37,219 bases of DNA from Bacteroidota bacterium (lineage in GTDB: Bacteria; Bacteroidota; Bacteroidia; 2-12-FULL-35-15). The position numbers were made by a program, and so were the translations under genes. The stretch covers positions 1-37,219 of the forward strand of contig JANYDQ010000245.1 of the NCBI GenBank assembly GCA_025363555.1. The letters run 5' to 3'. Positions 31,145 through 37,219 of this stretch are shown here, piece by piece. The notes under the pieces were generated by a model. That model made no database searches, was not told the origin of the DNA, and was given only the letters and a program-made list of their open reading frames with translations. Position 1 is the first letter of the stretch. Each line of letters begins with the position of its first letter.

Positions 31145-31183
31145 AAAAAAACCGCACAGAATAATATACTGTGCGGTTTTTTT
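31145..31183. terminator. Bidirectional terminator
   Basis: ACCGCACAG (31151-31159) and CTGTGCGGT (31169-31177) form a 9-bp stem with a 9-base loop, with A and T runs outside. It serves the four-helix protein (+) and the lolA gene (-). Confidence 0.9.
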
Positions 31184-31194
31184 GTGGATTGAAT

Positions 31195-31830
31195 TTATCT
31201 TAAATCTTCTACCGAAATTCCGGGATGTGATTTTGAATTGAATGTAAAGTCTGTATCGGGAATAGCTGCATTACCTTCAAAGGTTTTAATGGTATAGGTT
31301 TGAGTAGTGCCATCTTTCATCATCATTTTTACACTCGAAATTTGTTTCTTCGTTTTGTCTATATATAACTTTGATGTATGAAACTTTTTCTTATCAGGGT
31401 TTTCAGGAAACAAACTAATTGTTTGGGTGGTTGCATCCTCTCCTTCAAATTTGTATTTATATCCTTTTTCATAGATGGTAAAAATGGAAGATGGATTAAC
31501 TGCATCATCTCCTCCCGTTTCCATATCTTTTATCTGCACTTCATTAGCATCTTTAATATAATCCCAAACCGTTTTTCCATCACAGTAAATTTCATGCCCG
31601 GGTATTTCTAATTTGTATTTAGTTCCTTTGGTTTGAATTTTTCCATTTTGAGTATCCTTTGTTTTGTCTTTCTTTTCATTGACAAACGAAAACTCCGCTT
31701 TAATGGTGGTGAAAGCTTTTGTTTTAGCACTCAAATCATCCAGTATTTTCTTAGCCTGCGGGTCGTTCTGGGCATGTATAATTAAAGTTCCAAGAGTTGA
31801 AAACAAGAGCAAGGTTAATTTTTTTTTCAT
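31195..31830 (-). CDS. LolA-like outer-membrane lipoprotein carrier
   Basis: A 211-residue periplasmic protein of the LolA/LolB fold, which carries lipoproteins from inner to outer membrane. After a signal peptide (MKKKLTLLLFSTLGTLIIHA) come AKKILDDLSAKTKAFTTIKAEFSF, the usual opening of the family, and a run of paired strands ending in FTFNSKSHPGISVEDLR. ATG at 31830 is chosen because it begins the signal peptide; an in-frame ATG at 31869 would put 13 charged residues before it. The gene lies 48 bases after ftsK on the same strand, an arrangement seen elsewhere in this phylum, and is closed by the terminator at 31145-31183. Confidence 0.85.
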   Translation of the reverse strand: MKKKLTLLLFSTLGTLIIHAQNDPQAKKILDDLSAKTKAFTTIKAEFSFVNEKKDKTKDTQNGKIQTKGTKYKLEIPGHEIYCDGKTVWDYIKDANEVQIKDMETGGDDAVNPSSIFTIYEKGYKYKFEGEDATTQTISLFPENPDKKKFHTSKLYIDKTKKQISSVKMMMKDGTTQTYTIKTFEGNAAIPDTDFTFNSKSHPGISVEDLR

Positions 31831-31878
31831 AAACATTTTATTTGTTTTTAATTTCATTTTTTCTGTCACTCTTTTGAC

Positions 31879-34377
31879 TTACTTGTCATCTTTCAAAAAC
31901 TGTTCCAAAGATAGCATATCCTTAATCAATACTTCCCTTGCCTTCGAACCTTCGAATGGTCCTATGATTCCGGCTGACTCTAATTGGTCCACTATTCTGC
32001 CAGCACGGTTATATCCAAGCTTTAATCTTCTTTGCAAAAGTGATGCAGATCCTTGCTGTGTTTGAACTACTATCTCTGCTGCCTGCTTAAAGAAACTATC
32101 TCTTTGACTTGGGTCGTCTTCCTTGCTTGTACCTTCTCCGTTTTCATCAATATATTCAGGCAACATAAAAGCTGTTGGGTAACTTCTCTGACTTCCAATA
32201 AAATCACAAATTTTATCTACTTCAGGTGTATCAACAAAAGCACATTGCAAACGAATTAAATCATTGCCGGTGGAAAGCAACATGTCTCCTCTTCCTATCA
32301 ATTGGTCTGCTCCGCCTGAATCGAGAATGGTTCTCGAATCTATTTTGGAAGTTACCCTGAAAGCAATACGGGCAGGGAAGTTGGCTTTTATAGTTCCGGT
32401 AATAATATTTACAGATGGTCGTTGTGTGGCAATAATTAAATGGATTCCAATTGCTCTTGCCAACTGTGCCAACCTGGCAATAGGAGTTTCCACTTCTTTT
32501 CCCGCTGTCATAATTAAATCTGCAAACTCATCAACCACTAATACTATATAAGGTAAAAACTTATGCCCGTTATTTGGATTGAGTTTCCGGGCAATAAACT
32601 TTGCATTGTATTCTTTTATATTTCTTACTTCCGCATCTTTCAATAAATCATATCGCTGATCCATTTCGATACATAATGAATTCAAGGTATGAACCACTTT
32701 CTTTGTATCGGTAATAATAGCATCCGAATCATCAGGAAGTTTAGCAAGAAAATGCCGTTCTATTTTATTAAACAATGTTAATTCCACTTTCTTTGGGTCA
32801 ACCAAAACGAACTTTATTTGTGAAGGATGTTTTTTATAAAGCAATGAAACCAATACTGCGTTTAAACCAACCGATTTCCCCTGCCCTGTAGCACCAGCCA
32901 TCAGCAAGTGAGGCATCTTTGTTAAATCGGTAATAAATGTTTCGTTGCTAATTGTTTTTCCTAACGCTATGGGTAGCTCCATAGTTGTGTTCTGAAACTT
33001 TTCAGAAGCCAATAATGTTCGCATCGGAACCATTTCGGGATTCAGGTTCGGAACTTCAATACCTATTGTTCCTTTGCCCGGAATAGGAGCAATGATGCGA
33101 ATTCCGAGAGCTGATAAACTCAAAGCAATATCATCTTCCAGGTTTTTTATTTTTGAAATACGAACTCCTGCGGCAGGAATAATTTCATATAAAGTAACAG
33201 TTGGTCCTACGGTTGCCAATATCTTGGTTATTTCTATCCCGTAATCGCCAAGTGTTTTTAGAATTCGGTCTTTATTGGCTGTCAGTTCCTCTTTATTAAC
33301 AGTTATATCTTTTGAGCCTCCGTAATCTTCCAATAAATCTATAGTAGGAAACTGGTAAGTAGATAAATCCAAAGTCGGGTCGTACTCTCCTATCTGGGCT
33401 TTCAGGGCTTCTGCAATTTCTTCGGTAGAAAGCTCGGGCTCTTTGTTTTCAATGATAGAAGCATTTTCCAGTGTAAACGGAACAGCATCTTCTTCGCCAG
33501 ATAAAACCAGTGGCACGTTATCCATTGGTTTTTCTATCTCTTCCACAATGTCATGCTTGGTGTCGTTTGTTATTTCAAAACTGTTTGCTGCTTCTTCATT
33601 TATGTTTTCATCATCTGTTGCTTTAAAAACATTTTTAGGAATTTCTTTTTCCTCCACTTTTGCAAAGGGTTCAGGGGTTATATCTTCCGCTACTTTTTCT
33701 TTTTTACTTAAATCAATAGAAAACTTAAAGGCTGCAACCATGAATACAAGAAACGAAAACCCTAACAAAACTGCTGTTCCTATTGAACCCAGGTAAGACT
33801 TCAATAAATTACTAATTGTAAAACCAAATGCTCCCCCGAGATAAAATAAATCGTCATGAAAAATATATCCCAATGTAATGGAAGTAAATATTAAGAAGAA
33901 AAACGAATAGGAATAGGCTTTCCGGAGGTTTAATAATTCGAGGTTGAAAAACATTCTGAATCCTGTTAAGAAAGCAAGGAATGCAAAAATATAAGATGCA
34001 GCCCCGAACCACTTATGAATAAAGATATGCGAAAGCAATGCTCCGAATTTACCCAGCCAGTTATCGACAGTTACAGTTGGAGAAAATAAATTTCCAAGCA
34101 CTTTGCTTTGGTCCTGTTGCCAGGTGAAAGCAAAGGAAGTGAAGGCAATAGCGAGGTAGGCGGAGAACAATAAAAGCGTTAAACCAAAGATGCGTTGAAA
34201 CTGCGGATTGGTTAAAAAAGCAAAAAGATTATTTATTTTCTTCCTGAAGCCACTTGCTTCTTCAGTAGTTTCTTGTTTTGCGTTCTCTTTCTTCACCTTT
34301 GTTTCCGAAGGTTTCGCTTCTTCCTTCTTAGATTCTTTTAAAGTGTTTTTTAAAGTATTTTTTTTTGGCTCAGCCAT
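31879..34377 (-). CDS. ftsK: DNA translocase FtsK
   Basis: An 832-residue septal DNA pump that moves chromosome ends during division. The N-terminal 50 residues are Lys/Glu-rich, followed by four or more membrane helices at about 63-220 and an acidic linker to about 325. The RecA-like motor has Walker A GATGQGKS (Lys501) and Walker B IVLVVDEFADL. The C-terminal gamma winged helix is present: LLQRRLKLGYNRAGRIVDQLE, then AGIIGPFEGSKAREVLI. All expected domains are intact. ATG 34377 is the first in frame, and no clear promoter was found in the 279 bases shared with the divergent thioredoxin gene. Confidence 0.96.
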   Translation of the reverse strand: MAEPKKNTLKNTLKESKKEEAKPSETKVKKENAKQETTEEASGFRKKINNLFAFLTNPQFQRIFGLTLLLFSAYLAIAFTSFAFTWQQDQSKVLGNLFSPTVTVDNWLGKFGALLSHIFIHKWFGAASYIFAFLAFLTGFRMFFNLELLNLRKAYSYSFFFLIFTSITLGYIFHDDLFYLGGAFGFTISNLLKSYLGSIGTAVLLGFSFLVFMVAAFKFSIDLSKKEKVAEDITPEPFAKVEEKEIPKNVFKATDDENINEEAANSFEITNDTKHDIVEEIEKPMDNVPLVLSGEEDAVPFTLENASIIENKEPELSTEEIAEALKAQIGEYDPTLDLSTYQFPTIDLLEDYGGSKDITVNKEELTANKDRILKTLGDYGIEITKILATVGPTVTLYEIIPAAGVRISKIKNLEDDIALSLSALGIRIIAPIPGKGTIGIEVPNLNPEMVPMRTLLASEKFQNTTMELPIALGKTISNETFITDLTKMPHLLMAGATGQGKSVGLNAVLVSLLYKKHPSQIKFVLVDPKKVELTLFNKIERHFLAKLPDDSDAIITDTKKVVHTLNSLCIEMDQRYDLLKDAEVRNIKEYNAKFIARKLNPNNGHKFLPYIVLVVDEFADLIMTAGKEVETPIARLAQLARAIGIHLIIATQRPSVNIITGTIKANFPARIAFRVTSKIDSRTILDSGGADQLIGRGDMLLSTGNDLIRLQCAFVDTPEVDKICDFIGSQRSYPTAFMLPEYIDENGEGTSKEDDPSQRDSFFKQAAEIVVQTQQGSASLLQRRLKLGYNRAGRIVDQLESAGIIGPFEGSKAREVLIKDMLSLEQFLKDDK

Positions 34378-34632
34378 TTAATTAAGTTTCAGGTTGAAAG
34401 TTTCAAGTTACTATGAATTTTAAAAATCGAAATTAGTAATTAAACAAGGGTGTAAGTGGGGAGGAGAAATAATATTATAAACTTTGAATTGTGAATAAAG
34501 AAAGATCTTGCTTGGAAACAAAATTGTAGGGTAACCCTTTTTTTATATCAGTATAGCATACTGAATTTTAATTTTACTACTGCCACATAGGATTCATTTT
34601 TTTGTTTCTGGTTTCCCGCTTTATTATTTAAT

Positions 34633-34640
34633 TAAATTTG
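34633..34640 (+). promoter_or_regulatory. -7 box TAAATTTG upstream of the TlpA-like gene
   Basis: TAAATTTG matches TAnnTTTG exactly. The signal-peptide start lies 196 bases on, but an in-frame ATG occurs already at 34657. So either the mRNA has a leader of about 190 bases or a longer protein is made. Confidence 0.5.
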
Positions 34641-34836
34641 TACGGAATAAAAAAACATGATGCCATACACTGCACTATTCAAAGATTTAAAAAACATAGT
34701 AATTGCCTTTCTCATTGTTCCCAAAGCAATTAAATTTACGAAAGAAAATAATTGCGAAAGTGTGTCTGCCCGCTTGCCCGTTTGTTCCCAACTGTCAGTT
34801 ATCCCTTTATTATTTAAATCACATATACCCGAAACA

Positions 34837-36297
34837 ATGAAAAAGTTATTCCTGGTTCTTTTAGCAACAACCACACATTTTATTAACGCACAAAATGTAA
34901 ACATTGCCTGTCATTTTTCTATGGCAAGCGAAGACTCCTGTGGCATCCGGTTAGATAAATATTATATCAGGGAATATGAGCCGTTTTTTAAAACAGTGTT
35001 GAAAAACAATGAATGTACGTTTAAATTTACCATTGATAAACCAACAATGGCAGAGTTTAGTTATAACAAACAATCGGTAAACATCTGGTTGGAGCCTAAT
35101 GATTATTTAAAATTAAATATAGAGTACGATTCTTTATATAAGGCAATTTCTATGGAGGGGACTGGAATATCCGCAAATGAATTTTTGAAATCATTTTATA
35201 AAACATTTAAGAATGATTATGATAAAGACGCCATAAAACAAAGGATGCTGAACACAGGCATTGATATATTTGAAAATAATTTATTTAAAGAACGCAAAAA
35301 ACAAACGGAGTTTTTAAAAAACTATAAGAACAAAGAAAAATTCTCCTCCTCATTTACCGCTTACATTACCAATTTGGTAAAGTACAATTACTTTTATCAG
35401 TTGCAGGCGTTTCCTATTGTTAACGCAAACGAGAGTAAAGCGATACTTGCTGTAACCCCTGTTCCTGCATTACTCCTGGAAGAAGTAACGCCCGAACTGG
35501 CAAACAATGACGAAGCATTAAACTGTGATGCCTATCGCCAGTTCTTATATTATTATATTATTTACAATACTTCCAGGCTTAATAACTTTAATAAATTTAC
35601 TGATAATTCTATTTCGATGGAAAAGAAGATGGGGGTCACGAATCAAACCATCTTGGGAAAGTCAAATATTTATTTCATTGCTTCATTTTTGAATGAAAAT
35701 GTCGGTAGTGTTTCCCCTTTTACTACCAAACACATTTTTGAACTGTTGAGTTATAACGAAAAGAATGGAGAATACACAAAGCTCGTAAAAGCCAAATGCG
35801 AGCAAAGAATAAAAACAAAAGTAGTGGAAGATAAAACGGTTGCTTCTGCAAGTTCAGGTAAAGGCGAAGCTACTTCAGGAGTCAAAATTCTGGGAACGGA
35901 TGGAAAGTATTTTACATTTGATGATTTGAAAGGCAAAGTGGTCTATGTTGATTTTTGGGCAAGCTGGTGCGGACCATGTCGGGGACAGTTTCCCTTCTCT
36001 AAAGAATTGCATAAAAAATTTACCTCTAAACAATTAAAAAATGTCGTTTTTCTATACATCTCTATTGACAAAACAGAAGATATGTGGAAAAAGGCAATAG
36101 AACAAAACGGGATAGGAGATTTTAAAAACGGTTTGGTTCCAGGTGATTGGAGCAGTGAAATTGCGAAGTATTTTCAAATATCTTCCATTCCCCGCTATAT
36201 GCTCATTGATAAAAAAGGAAACTTTGTCGACTTAAATGCGAAACGGCCAAGTGAGGAGACTATATATGATGATATTGTTAATTTGATTGAAAAGTAA
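34837..36297 (+). CDS. TlpA-like thioredoxin-fold protein with DUF4369-like N-domain
   Basis: A 486-residue exported protein. The signal peptide is MKKLFLVLLATTTHFINA. Residues about 20-130 look like the beta-sandwich DUF4369 domain (ECTFKFTIDKPTMAEFSY, SVNIWLEPNDYLKLNIEYD). A helical middle part is followed by a thioredoxin-like domain at about 350-486 with VVYVDFWASWCGPCRGQF (Cys378, Cys381) and the cis-proline segment SSIPRYMLID. Such proteins reduce or shuffle disulfides in the periplasm. ATG 34837 is chosen because it begins the signal peptide. The frame stays open for 60 codons upstream to 34657, next to a -7 box, so a longer form is possible. It is divergent from ftsK. Confidence 0.85.
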   Translation: MKKLFLVLLATTTHFINAQNVNIACHFSMASEDSCGIRLDKYYIREYEPFFKTVLKNNECTFKFTIDKPTMAEFSYNKQSVNIWLEPNDYLKLNIEYDSLYKAISMEGTGISANEFLKSFYKTFKNDYDKDAIKQRMLNTGIDIFENNLFKERKKQTEFLKNYKNKEKFSSSFTAYITNLVKYNYFYQLQAFPIVNANESKAILAVTPVPALLLEEVTPELANNDEALNCDAYRQFLYYYIIYNTSRLNNFNKFTDNSISMEKKMGVTNQTILGKSNIYFIASFLNENVGSVSPFTTKHIFELLSYNEKNGEYTKLVKAKCEQRIKTKVVEDKTVASASSGKGEATSGVKILGTDGKYFTFDDLKGKVVYVDFWASWCGPCRGQFPFSKELHKKFTSKQLKNVVFLYISIDKTEDMWKKAIEQNGIGDFKNGLVPGDWSSEIAKYFQISSIPRYMLIDKKGNFVDLNAKRPSEETIYDDIVNLIEK

Positions 36298-36424
36298 AAT
36301 ACCAATAGGGATAAAATAAAAAATGAAGTAGGATTAAAGCTAAAAATGTTAGAACGGTTACATTTGATAGGAATAATATATTCCAATCCTTATAAACCGC
36401 GCTATATGAAAGAGAAAAAAACTA

Positions 36425-37075
36425 TTAACTTAATTTAATGACTACAGCAGTTCCGTTTCCAACTTTTAAATCCGGATCTTCAAACTCTACTACGTTATAG
36501 TTCATATAGTTCATTAGTTCCATAAAGTTGGATAGAACCCACACCGAATGATGCTCATCAACACTACCATTATTGATAATTCTACCCTCATGGCGATCGA
36601 GTAATTCCTTTACCGGAGTTAGTTGTCTTTATCGAAAGTCCGTTCTTTATTAGGAAAAATAATAAAGATATATTTTGTTGCCACTCGCTCCCATTCTTTG
36701 AGAGTTTTTATCGGATCAAAAAAATGTTCAATTACATGAGAAGACAATACAAAATCAACAGATTTGTCCGGAAGTGGTAACGCATCGCCTGGCGCAACAA
36801 TATCAACAGGAAGCGCTTCTCCGCAAATTTTAACTTCTTCCAATTTGTATATGGTGTCCAACTGGTCTGTATAATCTACATTTAGAGTGTTTAATCCAAA
36901 GCGATTATGAGCACTACCTCCAATCTCAATTCCTTTGAGACCATCAAGGTACTTGTGGGCAAGTTTTGATTCTCGTAATTTTGTATGAATTCTGATTCCT
37001 TTAAGCCTATAGTATATTACTTTTACAGGCGAATAAAAGACCTTCCGTTCGTAATAATAAAAATATATTTTTCAT
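36425..37075 (-). pseudogene. Frameshifted SAM-dependent methyltransferase
   Basis: The minus strand codes for two adjoining parts of one methyltransferase. The first frame (37071 down to a TAA at 36621-36619) gives LDGLKGIEIGGSAHNRFGLN (motif I), PVDIVAPGDALPLPDKSVDF, VLSSHVIEHFFDP and FPNKERTFDKDN. The second frame, shifted relative to the first, continues from CTA at 36622 with LTPVKELLDRHEGRIINNG to a TAA at 36427-36425. The join suggests a small deletion just after ERTFDKD. The first frame also lacks a start codon: a TGA precedes it at 37074-37072, and the ATG at 37075 is in another frame. So at least two lesions are present. It sits next to an IS5-type transposase gene. Sequencing error is an alternative for one lesion. 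Confidence 0.75.
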
Positions 37076-37106
37076 AATTTATCACTATTAACCGACTAAA
37101 AAATAA

Positions 37107-37219
37107 TTGAAGAGAAAACATCCTGGTAACATCAACAAAATAGTTGACTGGAACAAATTAGAAGTAATAGTAAAAAAGTACTATAACAAAGGGATGAGTG
37201 CAGATGGACGCCCCGCCTA
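37107..37219 (+). CDS. IS5-family transposase, N-terminal fragment (runs off window)
   Basis: From TTG 37107, directly after an in-frame TAA, the frame reads KRKHPGNINKIVDWNKLEVI, then VKKYYNKGMSADGRPAY at the window edge. The sequence IVDWNKLExIxxKYYxKGxSADGRPAY is the well-known start of IS5-family transposases, ahead of the DUF772 domain. The catalytic DDE residues lie beyond the window. The element's terminal inverted repeat should fall between about 37076 and 37106, but it cannot be fixed with one end only. A contig edge inside an insertion sequence is a usual assembly effect. Confidence 0.75.
   Translation, partial: MKRKHPGNINKIVDWNKLEVIVKKYYNKGMSADGRPA

Noticed and set aside
31831-31869. 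Upstream start of LolA at 31869
   Set aside because: It would place 13 charged residues before a normal signal peptide. Periplasmic LolA needs the start at 31830.
34520-34555. Terminator at AGGG-TAA-CCCT followed by T's
   Set aside because: A stem of only four pairs, with no gene ending nearby on that strand.
36359-36366. TACATTTG promoter-like box on the plus strand
   Set aside because: No gene follows it on that strand; only a 10-codon frame is present downstream.

Overview
The window reads as a chromosomal fragment of a low-G+C member of the Bacteroidota. Four things point there: type IX secretion C-terminal sorting domains on two secreted proteins, repeated TAnnTTTG -7 promoter boxes (the Bacteroidota consensus), gene starts that mostly lack a Shine-Dalgarno sequence, and household genes of that phylum (M49 dipeptidyl peptidase III, recF next to a DUF721 gene, LolA next to FtsK). 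The exact order cannot be set from this sequence. Both ends lie in transposase genes: the tail of one at the left and the head of an IS5-family one at the right. This is typical of assembly breaks at insertion sequences.

Left part (1-6.5 kb): transposase remnant, two small palindromic hairpins, a lipoprotein plus an M49 peptidase lipoprotein, a shared bidirectional terminator, an alpha/beta hydrolase, a LOG-family protein and a secreted M23 peptidase. Next (6.7-14.4 kb) comes a four-gene + strand run: a TgpA-like membrane transglutaminase, a MoxR AAA+ ATPase, a secreted TPR protein and a secreted CocE/X-Pro hydrolase. The usual DUF58 partner of MoxR is absent. From 14.4 to 16.7 kb lie a 36-residue membrane microprotein candidate, a small secreted protein resembling the end of GldM, a small membrane protein, ribH and a TPR membrane protein.

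Middle part (16.9-24.3 kb): recF-DUF721, an M28 peptidase, a beta-barrel protein and a type IX secreted protein. Then comes the least ordinary stretch. A small winged-helix protein is divergent from a 317-residue protein of unknown function. Between them are a 25-bp operator-like dyad and six tandem 42-bp units. Each unit carries a CACACGTGTG-like palindrome, spaced exactly four B-DNA turns apart. A G+C-rich interspersed repeat and tRNA-His(GTG) follow.

Right part (24.2-37.2 kb): AGCTAATT palindrome repeats, a copper-type P-type ATPase, a glycosyltransferase overlapping a methyltransferase, a type IX secreted Asp-box protein with a textbook promoter and terminator, a small membrane protein, lolA and ftsK on the minus strand, a TlpA-like thioredoxin protein, a frameshifted methyltransferase pseudogene and the IS5 transposase start.

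The best candidate for an undescribed system is the 21.9-23.7 kb module (winged-helix regulator, phased palindrome array, unknown 317-residue protein). Its function is not evident from sequence. Promoter calls rest on motif matches only. Domain calls rest on reading the proteins by eye, without a database search.
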